DNA of 64,000 nt from the NCBI GenBank assembly GCA_020746105.1, contig CM036619.1, positions 7,885,942 to 7,949,941 of the forward strand, given 5' to 3'. Under the pieces are notes generated by a model. That model was not told where the DNA came from. It saw only the letters and a program-made list of their open reading frames with translations, and did not search any database. The stretch comes from Trogon surrucura (lineage: Eukaryota > Chordata > Aves > Trogoniformes > Trogonidae). The position numbers and the translations under genes are program-made. Shown in pieces: positions 49,401 through 61,400 of the stretch (its first letter is position 1; the number at the start of each line of letters is the position of its first letter).

Positions 49401-52400
49401 TTGGGTGACCTCCACTTTATTGTACTTTTTTGTTCCTCCCTCAGCTTCTCATCAGAAGAGTTGAAATTAGATCAGCCATGAATGTAACATTCAAGAAAAA
49501 GAAAATACAATGAAAATTACCGAATTTCAGTTATACCTGAAGTTAACTTCCTTACTTAATTCAACACTATTCTCACGTGCAATCTCTCTTGCTTCCTTGT
49601 ACCCAGTATATGACAGAACAATCTTTGATTAGAGGTCCTATAACACTTTTTTCTTAGGATAGATGACTGTTCATCTTTTGCTACTTATTCAGCGTCTTGT
49701 TTTCTTTTTGTTATTCAGCGTATGATCCCTCACGAACTGCTTCTTTTTCAGACCAGAAAGCATTTTTTTTTCTTGAAGATTTTTTTATGGTCTTGTTAGT
49801 AGAATATGAAGATTTCACAAATGTTTATATATATGAATAAATACATAAATATGCAAATTTATGTAATTTCAATTTTTGAAGATGATAGCATTCCCATTGA
49901 ACATGTGTCTGGATGAGTTACAACGAATTTAAAAAGGAGGAGAGCAATCAATAATGGGTGCTCAGCTTGATACACGTGAGGTTTTTGGTTGCTTTTTTTT
50001 TCAGTGTAAATTAACATTTATATGGATTTTATTTACCTTCAGTGCTAATTATGGGTCCTCGGCATTACATTTTTCCCACCACTGTTTAGAAAATTAAGAA
50101 CGCTCAGCTAAATAATCTCAACTCAGACACATCTCAAAACATCTTTATTTTTGTCTTAACAGGCTGTAAAGCTGTGAGAAACAGAATCAGATCCTGTTGC
50201 ACTCGGTAGAGCCCCTTTGTTCATGCACCTCATGGGGATTGGGAAGTGCACATGGAACATATTATTTTATTCTGAGGGGATGGCAGCATGCCCCAAAATA
50301 CAAGTAGAAAAAGATCTGTTTAAGGAGAAAATGTGCAGACTTTTAAGTATAGACTAAACAGTGTCTTTTCTCCAGCCTTATTTATGGAATTGATTAAACA
50401 GCTTGGCTGAAATTTTTAAATGATGTAGTATGAGGCAGAAACAGAAAAACTAAAATTTCATTTTGAAAAGTCACTTTTTTTTGAAGGTGGAAATATTTAG
50501 ATATCGAATCTCATAATAGTAAGCATCAAACACCATGAATAGCCCTCAGAACACAAAGTCCTGACATGTTATTTAAACAGATCTGATGTCTTTTAAACAG
50601 TACTGATGTCTTTTGGAAGTGTTTCCATCCTTTTATGCACAAGGATTTAGCAACAGAAACTAAAACAGTTGAACTAATGATTACAGAGTTTAACATTTTG
50701 TTTACACTTGTCTGTGACAGACAGCAAATGTTTTAATGTGATGTTTTTTAATGAGCATTTTTTGTTATTACTTTAAGGAGCCACAAAAATTGTGCCTGTT
50801 GAGGCTGCTCCCCAAGAAAGTGAACCCACAACTCCAGAGGCAACAGTTCAAGACCCATCACAACGAAGAGGATATCAAGAATATGCCATTCAGCAAACCC
50901 CATACGAGCAGGCAATGAAATCAAGCAGGTGATTTTGAAGTACTTATGTTTATGCGTGAATCAAATGCTTCCTTATCATTTTTGTGAAACTGCAATATTT
51001 TCTGAGCCTTTTAAGTACAGAAACAGCTGGAAATAATCTGTTCATAAGTTGTAGACTTTAAAAAGCCTGTGGAGAATAACTTTTTTAAATAAACATATCT
51101 GTACATTACAAATGTGGAGGGAAAGAGGGCCGGTTTAGCTCAGTGGGTTGAGCGTGGTGCTTGAAACACCAAAGGTCACGGGTTCGATTCCCGTTCGGTT
51201 CTCACGTGTTGCCTGACCTAGTCGAGAGGTGGCGTCCCTGCCCACAACAGGGAGGTTGGATTAAATGATCTCTAAGGTCCCTTCCAGCCTAGACCATTCT
51301 ATGATTCTATGAAATTTTGACACATATTGTTAACATGTTTCAATATTATAACTGATTTGGCTTCTTTTTAGGTTGGGTCCAACTCAATTGAAGATTTTCA
51401 CATGTGAATACTGTAACAAGGTGTTCAAATTTAAGCACTCCCTCCAAGCACATTTGAGGATTCATACGAATGAAAAGCCTTACAAGTGTTCCTACTGCAG
51501 TTATGCCAGTGCCATCAAAGCCAACCTCAACGTTCACATGCGGAAGCATACAGGGGAGAAGTTTAGCTGCGATTATTGCACATTCACTTGTCTCAGCAAA
51601 GGCCATCTCAAAGTCCATATTGAAAGAGTTCATAAGAAAATCAAGCAGCATTGTCGCTTCTGCAAGAAGAAATACTCAGATGTTAAAAATTTGATCAAGC
51701 ACATCAAAGAAACACATGACCTGCAAGATAAAAAGGTGAAGGATGTTTTTGACGAGCTTCGCTTGATGACACGGGAGGGTAAAAGACAGCTTCTTTATGA
51801 CTGCCATATTTGCGAACGCAAATTCAAAAACGAACTTGATCGAGACCGTCACATGCTTGTTCATGGTGATGAAAGGCCCTTCGCTTGTGAGCTCTGTGGT
51901 CATGGAGCCACCAAATACCAAGCCCTTGAGCTTCATGTTCGAAAGCACCCATTTGTGTATGTGTGCTCCGTGTGCCTGAAGAAATTTGTCAGTTCTGTAA
52001 GGCTCCGTGCTCACATCAAAGATGCGCACGCAGATTTACAGGAGACTTCTGTGTTTAACAGCTCTATCAATCAGAGTTTTTGCCTGCTTGAGCCAGGAGG
52101 TGATATCCAGCCAGAAGCCCTGGGGGAGCAGCCAGCCCAAAGTGCAGGTGAACTGACTGTCGCGAGTACTGACGCTGGGGCCGCACCACAGCCGTCTGCT
52201 TGTGAAAGTCAACCAGTAGCTGCAGATGTAAGCCATGATGGTGAACAGAATGGTGACTTACAAATTGATACAGCCCCTTCCTTAGAATTTCAAAGTCCTC
52301 TGGTGGAGAACGTAACAGAGACGCTGTGTCAGACAACAGACATAGCAGTCCCAAACATTCGATCCTGCGTAGAGTCAGACTGCTTCCTACTGAAAAACGG

Positions 52401-55400
52401 TACTTCTGGCCCTGATGAGTTAGAAGTTCCTCCTGCAAATGAGGAGGAAGTTAATCACTGCACTTCTGTAAATGAGCAGGGTGAAGAAATTCAGCTTTTG
52501 CTGCCTGAAGACAAAAGTTTAAATGCGAGTCAGAGCAATGTGGTGACTGAGAACCTTGCAGTCCCTGAAGAGGGAAGTCAATCTGTTCCTTCTAGCGAAT
52601 CGGCAACAAGCAGTCCGCCAGTTCAAAATTCAGCAGAAACCACGAGCCCTTTGCCAGCGCCAGAGGCCAATGCAGCCGTCGGTCCTCAGGCAGCCTCTTC
52701 TGAGGCAGTTCCTGCAGACAGTGGGAGCGGAGCCGTTGCCTTTATGCAGATCCTGGATGGCTTGCAGAAGAGACAAATGAACACAGAGTTGTGTGAGAGG
52801 ATAAGGAAGGTTTATGGAGACTTAGAATGTGAATACTGTGGTAAGGAACAATAGAGTTGCATTTGTTTGGGGTTTTGAAACGTTACGTAGTGGGCCATCT
52901 TTTTCCTGCTCCTCTGGTTTACAGTATTTGATATATTTGTGTATTTTTGTAGCAGTATTAATTTTGTAGCTCAATACGGATTTAAGGATCCAGCGAGATT
53001 TACTTTTTTGCTGTATAAATAGTGTGAAACGACTCAAATTTCCTCAAGACAACACCAGCAGAATATAATAAAGGAATGTTTTGCGAGGCTCTGTTTTCCA
53101 TTGATGTGAAATTTGATAGAATTAGATTTTTTCTGTCCACATGCCTTTCCCCACCTCGTAACATTCACTGGCACCAAGCACAGCAGATTTAGGCATGTGG
53201 ACAGAATTAGTCACGCCTTAGTGCTTAAGCTTCATTATCGGCTTAGTATTAAACTCAGTCTTTTTCATATACTACGAGAGGATGTATGATAATATACATT
53301 CCGTAAAATAGACACGTATATACTGGTGTATTTTTGTGACTTGTTTTGAGATGAAAATTTTCATTGCATAATATCAGATCAAGACTGTTCTGACCGTAAT
53401 TTTTTTTAATTAGTTTTTTTTTTAAATTTATGAAAGTGGAAATAATACACCATTCCATTTATTCTAGTTGATTTTTTTTCTGTTGTCTTAACTGGAAAGG
53501 AAATGATTTGGAATTTCTCTTGCAGTCTTTGTTCTTAAGAAGGGAAAGGAATCAAAGTTTGACAAAAAAATGAAAACTTTTGAAACACCATAACTTTTTA
53601 CATTAGATGAATTTCTATACACTTTTTGGTGCCATTATGTCAGAAAGGCTTTTAAGAAGGAGCAACATGAAAGGTGTAGCTTACATTTAAATTGAGATTC
53701 TTTGGACGGGAGAATACATTGAGAGGATTTTCTCATTAGGAAGATGGTCACTGATATGTCTGAAAGTTACCCTTGTTGGGCTGTTTCGAGACATACGATA
53801 CAGTCATTTTTAGACAAAAGTTGTTTTTGTAAACATATTTTCAGTAGCAAAGAGTCTCTAGAACAGGTTTTCCTTACAGACAAAAGGGACAGGATTCAAA
53901 CTGTGTTTTGCCCTGAAAGAAATTTGGGTGTGTATTGGAATTTTTGCTAAGAATTATTTAGAAATTATTTTCTCCATTTCTGTTTCCAGGCAAGTTGTTT
54001 TGGTACCAAGTGCATTATGACATGCATGTCCGTACGCATACTCGAGAACATTTATATTACTGCTCCCAGTGCAATTATTCTTCCATCACCAAAAACTGCC
54101 TTAAACGTCACGTCATTCAGAAACACAGTAATATTTTGCTGAAATGTCCCACGGAACATTGCGACTACTCTACTCCAGATAAATACAAGCTCCAGGCACA
54201 TCTTAAAGTTCACACGGAGCAGGTAAGTAACAAACAAAGCGATACGTTTGTCTAAGTCCGGTGTCATCATCGTTGTGTTTGGAATTGGGTGGCGGTATTT
54301 GAAGACACAGGAAGAAGGTTTTACATGAGCACTCTGCGTACTTTGATACAGGGAATACATGAGTTATAGCAGCAAGATATTTTGTCCCTCTTGCAGTAGT
54401 TTCCAGTAGAGTATGTGTGTATCCGTTTTTTTCCCTTTGATTATTTCCCCATTCTCAGACTCTTTGGGTTTTGAGAGAGTAAAATGAGGTCTCTTGCTGT
54501 TCTTTACTCCATTACATAGGCCTGAATTCCCTTCCTTCACAATTAGATGACTGTGGTAAAGTGAAAATATGTTCCTCTTGTAATTAGTATAGACAGTGGA
54601 AATCTAAGTTGTTGAAAAGAGCTCTATGTTTTCTCCAGTAGCTGAGACTAGTTGCAGCCAGTCTCTTTGAACATCTAGCATTTTCTCTTGTGGTCACAAA
54701 GATGAAGAGATCATGTTTTAAAGACTTCTGTCTTACTGGATAAACCTTCCAGCTCTGAGTGCCGTTGTGATAACAACAGGTCTGGTCGGCTTCTTCAGCG
54801 TGTCCTCTTGCATGTTTTCTTTGAGACTATGCCAGGAGCTGCATGCCTGGCTGGAAGCCCTCTGTGAAATCACTGCTTGGTGATCTTGCTCTGATCCCAT
54901 GTTATCATGTGAATAATCTTCCAAAGGAAAATGTTTTCTACATCAGCCCTGCTTGCATTTGTTTCAAAAGTGTGTTTTAAAACATATTATGGTATTCAGA
55001 GTAAGAAATATTTTAAAACCAAGGAATGAGATTTTGATTGTTCGTTGTTGATAAAAATGCTTTTTCAGAAGTTAAATTATTCACATGCTTTTCTTGGATG
55101 AGTAAGAAAAAGCAATTACTTTATGTCAGTGCTGCTTAGTTTTTTCTTCTGATTGTTTTATTGTTTCTCATGAGTGGCCCAAATAGGTTAAGCTATTGTC
55201 AGAACACGTCTGTGTACCATGGACTTCTTTTCCTACCTAGTAGCAGGGTCCTTTATGCTTGCAAGCTGTAGTTGATCTCGGACATTCTAGATTTGTGTTT
55301 ACCCAGAGAGGATACAATGCGTGTGCACTCACCACAGTGCATGAACACGGGTAAGTTCCTTTCACTCCAAACTGACCTCTAGAAAAGGGTGTTTGGCAAG

Positions 55401-58400
55401 TTCCTGTTTTCCTGGTATAATTGATTTAGTCCACTGTTCACTTTTCTTGAAGGCCGTCTGGAGGGCTTAGGTAGAATGTATTGCCTCGTCTGAAGGTACG
55501 GGTATTGAAAAAAATACAGTTTAGGATTTCATAAAATATTTCACGAGCATGCTATTTGGAATTACACTTTCTTGACTGACAATGCCATTAAATTGACGTG
55601 AATTACAGTCCTTGCAATTTGGGCTTTCTATAGTTTATGCAGTAAAATACTGATTTAGTCTTCCCCTGAATTTGTTTTTATTCTTATTCCAGCAGAGGAG
55701 AACATACCAGTTGTTTAACTGGAACACTCTTCTGTCCAAGGAAATATGTACACCGGACGTTTTTATTCATTACACAACATTATGGTTTTTGCTGACATTG
55801 TCTTGTAAATCAGTCTTGCACATCCCTGAGAGAAGGTTCCATGTATGACAAATTTCTCCTAATCCCATGAGAAAGTTACACTCCTTATACTAATCAGATG
55901 TGATGCTTGAATTAAGGATTCGTGTTAATTTTTCCTCAGATGTGGATAATTCCTCCGTAGCTCCTGAAAGTTGTTAACATGCAGTGCCTATTAGTTTCAG
56001 GTCAACTTCTGCAATCAGCAGGTAGGCTCTTGGCCAATATTTCCAACACCTGAAGTTACTTTTAAGGTGTTTCTAAAAGAACAGAACACTCCCAGAGGAG
56101 GGCCACAAAGATGACCCAGGGGCTGGAGCACCTTTGCTACGAGGACAGCCTGAGGGAGCTGGGATTGTTCAGCTGGAGAAGAGAAGACTCCGGGGGGACC
56201 TAATAGCTGCCTTCCAATACCTGAAGGGATCCTACAGGAAGGCTGGGGAGGGACTTTTTACAAGAGCGTCAACTGATAGGACAAGGGGAAATGGGTTTAA
56301 GTTGAAGGAGAATAGATTTGGATTAGATTTTAGGAAGAAATTCTTCAGTACGAGGGTGGCAAGACTTTGGAATAAATTACCCAGAGATGTTGTGGCCGTT
56401 CCCTCCCTGGAGGTGTTCAAGGCCAGGTTGGACAGAGCCTTGAGTAGCCTGATCTAGTTGAGAGGCGTCCCTGCCCGTGACAGGGAGGTTGGATTAGATG
56501 ATCTCTAAGGTCCCCTCCAACCTAGGCCATTCTATGATTCTATGATTCATCTCCTACTCTTCTTAAGTATTAATCTTTTGTAACTGCAGGACACCTTTAA
56601 CAAACTAAACAAAACAGGTGACAGGAAAGGGAACATTTTTCTCCCTTTTTTCCCCTAATCCTCTGGATATTTTATACAAAATCTGATTTTGTTAGGCAAT
56701 GTGCGCAAAGCACACATAACAGACATTCTTGTAGGCTGCTCTTGAATTTCCTAGGTGTGTGAGGTTCACCTGATGGCAAAAATCTCAGTAAATGATATCT
56801 GAGACTACTTAAGAAGAAAGGGCCTAAAATTAGATATCCTGTGTCCTTACGTAAGTACCTGTTTTTCAAGTGTGATGAGTGTCCAACAGTTCTCACCAGG
56901 AGTATCATTTTCATGGTACTAAATGGAACCGAGAAAATGCATTTCATAATTAAAAACAGTGTGACAGCGAGATCTTTTAGAAGTGTGCTTACTGATGCTT
57001 ACTGTCAGATATATTTGAGTCTTTAAGTGGATTGAAAAATTCATGTATTAGAATCTACTCAGTAACTAAACTTGGCAGTTCTCATACTGGCCTTTGTGCC
57101 CACTGCCTGGTGTATTTATGTAATGCATAACTCACTCAACATGACTACTCATTCCAAAGTACAGCACTTTAACAAACTATGCAAAGTCAAATGTGGGAAG
57201 CTACTTTAATGTTAATTTTCGTTTGCAAAATCAATTCTTAATAAATATTAAAATCGAATCTTTTTTTTTCCCCCGAGATAGCAAAATCTCAGTTCCTTGT
57301 ATGAATGCCTCTCTTTTGTAGCCTTGGTGCTGGAGAGAGTCCAACACAGGTCAACTAGGATGATTAAGGGAGTGGAGCATCTCCCTTATGAGAAAAGACT
57401 GAGGGAGCTGGGGCTCTTCAGTTTGGAGAAGAGGAGGCTGAGGGGTGACCTCATTAATGTTTACAAATATATCAAGGGTGAGTGTCACGAGGATGGAGCC
57501 AGGCTCTTCTCGGTGACAACCAATGATAGGACAAGTGAGGGCCGGTTTAGCTCAGTGGGTTGAGCGTGGTGCTTGAAACACCAAGGTCGCGGGTTCGATT
57601 CCCGTTCGGTTCTCACGTGTGTTGCCTGACCTAGTCGAGAGGTGGCGTCCCTGCCCACAACAGGGAGGTTGGATTAAAATGATCTCTGAGGTCCCTTCCA
57701 GCCCAGGCCATTCTATGATTCTAAGGGGTAATGGGCTGAAACTGGAACATAAGAGGTTCCGCTTAAACTCGAGAAGAAACTTCTTCTCAGTGAGGGTGAC
57801 GGAGCCCTGGAACAGGCTGCCCAGAGAGGCTGTGGAGTCTCCTTCTCTGGAGACATTCAAGACCTGCCTGGACACGTTCCTGTGTAGCATAGTCTAGGCG
57901 TTCCTGCTCTGGCAGGGGGATTGGACTTGATGATCTTTCGAGGTCCCTTCCAATCCCTGACATTCTGTGATACTGTGATTCTGTGAAGTGATGGGTATTA
58001 AAAAGCAGCTTATTGTCTGAGCCACCCACCCGATTCTCTGTGCACCAAACCTTGCGCTAAAGTTGGGTTTGGCTGCTTGTCGCCTCTTGTATTTGCCACA
58101 CATTATTGTTACAAGGGAGATTTTTCACTTTTGAAATCTGAGAGTTGAGGCTCTGCTTGATTGAAACCCAGACTTTCGTGTGTGTTTTCTGATTTTCAGT
58201 ACCCATCTTTGACCTGTAAGGCTTATGCAGAGATTTTTGACAATTCTTGGCATTTATGGAGCTCTTTAGAAGTTCAAACCGTGGCAGGTGGGAATCACTT
58301 TGATGTGGTAGGAAAGGCATGGGCAATTCATAATGGCATTTGAATAATTTACAGTTATGAATGAGCTGTTGGTAACATTAGGGGCTCATTGTGGAACTAA

Positions 58401-61400
58401 ACAATGCTGATGTAGGTACCAGAGTTCTTTACAGCCCTGAGTGCGTTTTACAGTTCTAAATACGCTGAGCAGAGCATGGAGAGGTTTGTCACTGCATTAT
58501 TTTAAGACTATATATATAATTGATACTGCAAGATAAGTAGCTCTATCAAACTGGAGTTCAGACCCAGAACCACCACTTGCTTAGGTGACTAAATCTGCTT
58601 TCACGTAGGTTTTTGAGATGTAAATGGTTCTTGTCTTTGGAAGGATGCTTAGAAATTTCATTACGCTGACAAGCTTCCGTATAATAGCATAGTTAGAGCT
58701 TTTGGTAAGAAGTGAGATACTTGAGCTCCGAATGCTGATTTCCCCTCCCTGAGGGGTGTTCGTTTTCAGCCCCTCACTGGTCTGGCTGTGATCCTTTTGC
58801 CCCTGGAGCAGTGCCACTGTGTAGTCAAGAGTGCAACGTACTGGAAAGGGAAGGAATTAACCAAAAAAAAATCCTTGATCTGATGATTGAGCACTGGGCT
58901 AAAAAATTACTTTTCTTCTTGGTCCAAGGAACGTCAGCCAGCCACTCATTTTTATTAGCGGTTATTTCACACACACACACAAAAAAACTTAAGCAGTTCT
59001 ATATGCAGGTGCTTGTCATTTTCTGAGCCGTGATTTCTGCTGCTTGCCAGACTTCATAACTGTCGAACCATTTGCAAATTTTTCTGTAGCTTCCTCCACA
59101 TGTGTGCAGAGCTGCCTCCTGGGTACATCAGATCCCTTTAGCTAAGTTGCATTTTAATAGGACATTATTGGTACCTAGGACATTTAATTGGTAATTCAAT
59201 TGAGGAATCGTTCATGAAAATTTTGATTTGAATGTCATGACAGCTGTGGTGAAGATTTCTGGATGTCTTCACTCCATGGACGTTTAAATCAAAAAGCCTA
59301 ATTCTGTTCCCATAGATGTTGAAAAATAAATTTCTATTGATCTGAGAAGATGCAGGAGTGGGATTTGGCTCAAAAGTATTAATTGAGTTGGTGGAACTTT
59401 TGCTGGAAATGCTCTGACAGTGCCAATATTTAGTAGAGCTTTTATTTTATTTCCGTCTTATAAAGTCACGTCACTCCTACTAGAAAGAGGGGAGCGGATT
59501 GGTGATTTCTGTAACACTTTTGTCTAATTTGGACCTAAACACATTTTATTATGGCCATTTAAGATTATTAAAGAAATCAACAACAAAGGAATCAGGAGTT
59601 CACACAGTGTTTTTTTTAAATTAGTGGTAGAATTGCTGTTCAGATAACATATTTTGATGTATATTCAATGTATGTTCATAAAGAGAAGATATTTGTGTCG
59701 TCAGAATGTTGCCTTACTGACGAGTGCAGTAGAATGACTGGTTTAAATCCTACATATAAAGAAGCTTTTTATTTTTCTTTTCATGTCTTTATACTAGTAC
59801 ACTTACTCCTTGAGCTACCTTAAAACACCTGCCTTAGAGCAACAAAGTTCCCTTCAGAGAGCTGTACATTGGTAATGTAATACAGCTGATGCTTTCTTAG
59901 CACAATTTTAATTCATTTATACAGAGAGAAAGGCATTTTGATTCCTTTGTAAGTGGCCTTATTTTATAATAAAATGTAGCATAAACAAGAAAATTCTGTG
60001 ATACTATTAGACTAATTTTTTCACTAGGTTTAAGAATATTTATGATCCTAATTAGTTCCTGATTTATGGCATGTGAACTGTACTTTCAAACAGAAAGCTA
60101 ACTTTATTTTGGAATTATTATAAGTTTCTTATATTTTCTCTCGAGTCAGCTGATAGAGGCATTAAGCGAATCTCAGGAAGCGTGGAAGTGACTTTGAAAT
60201 TTAAGTAGCTGGTTGGACTGTGCGGCTGGTCTCTAAGGAAAGTAGATCCTGCCCTTCTGATACTTTGCTTCTGTTTGTGTCCTTCAAAGGAAACCTGAAA
60301 GGCATTTAAAAGGCAGACGCTCCAATAAGGCATAGGATAAACAAGTTTTACTTTTACCAGAGGAAAACTTGCACGCTAAGAACATGATGAAGATACTACT
60401 ACAACCTCAACTCAAGTCCTTCCAAGTACCTCTGTCTTTGCCTGTGACAAGGGCACTCAAAGAGCTGGAGCTCCAGAAGGGGGAGACCTTCTTTGGGGCT
60501 CTGAGTTGTGACCTGGGTGCTCTGAAATACTTTGCTTGCAACAGAGGAATTCTTAAAGGCTTCTTTTGGGAGTGGTTGGGATTACACTGAAGCACTGACA
60601 CTGTCACAAGCTGTCACATCCCGCCCAGGAGAGGGGGACAAGTGACAGGTTTGTAATTCCCCAACAGAGTGGACAATGGTGAGACAAGTCTCAAGTTCCA
60701 TACATAAACATTTATTAATTTCTCACAGCATATAGATCAAGCTCATGATAATTGGTGTTCTTTACATGACACATGAGGGCAGGCAACATGCTATGACTTA
60801 ATGATAACCAGGAGAAGACTAGCTATACAACAAACTACAGCAAGTTGCATGTTACTTAATGATAACAAGGAAAAAGGACATATAACAACTTCTGACAGGC
60901 AGTATTATACTTAACTACAAGAAAGAAACTTAAGCATAAACTAGGTAACAGTAGGATAGGATTACTTAGTAAGAAAGAGGAAAGGGAAAGAAAGGGGAGG
61001 GGGACAGGGAGAGAGATATCACCGGTCTGGGTTCCTGCATTGGTCCCACCCATGAGGGTTCGAGGATGCTGTTGTCTTTACTTCTTCTCCTCCTGTACTT
61101 CTTTCTTCATGTTGTCTCCATCTCTGTCTTCATGCTTCTTTTGTTCTTCTTCTTCTGTCTGACTTTTTGCTTTTTCCCACCTCAATTTATACACACTTTT
61201 TCTATATGTGGACATACAGTATGTCCAGTAGTCTGGCATTTAAACCAACAGACCACTATGAAGCTTACTAGAAGCTAACTAGACTTCTCTCAATCTGCTG
61301 TTTTGGTAATCCATTCATCTGTCAGTCTGGCCAGTGCAGATGTGACTACATGACCCACCTGCTCATCCAGGCTGTTGTGTCAGCATCCATGTGTCAGCAT

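Larger units (their letters stand above)
43104..50777 (+). other. ZFAT: ZFAT intron 4 (7.7 kb)
   Basis: Bounded by gtaatc and ctttaag. CR1 pieces lie at 45957-46128, 46401-46452, 46455-46882 and 46883-47567. 44130-44440 is a GC-richer pocket with some CpGs. In 43210-44100, 44650-45900 and 47600-50770 I see only AT-rich unique sequence. Confidence 0.9.

Noticed and set aside
51128-51200. Functional tRNA genes at the four SINE heads (for example tRNA-Ser TGA at 51128)
   Set aside because: The acceptor stem does not close and the sequence runs straight into a CR1 tail. The repeated chimeric structure shows SINEs, not tRNA genes.
51346-52438. Minus-strand open frames opposite exon 6
   Set aside because: Antisense shadows of ZFAT coding sequence, with no domain of their own.
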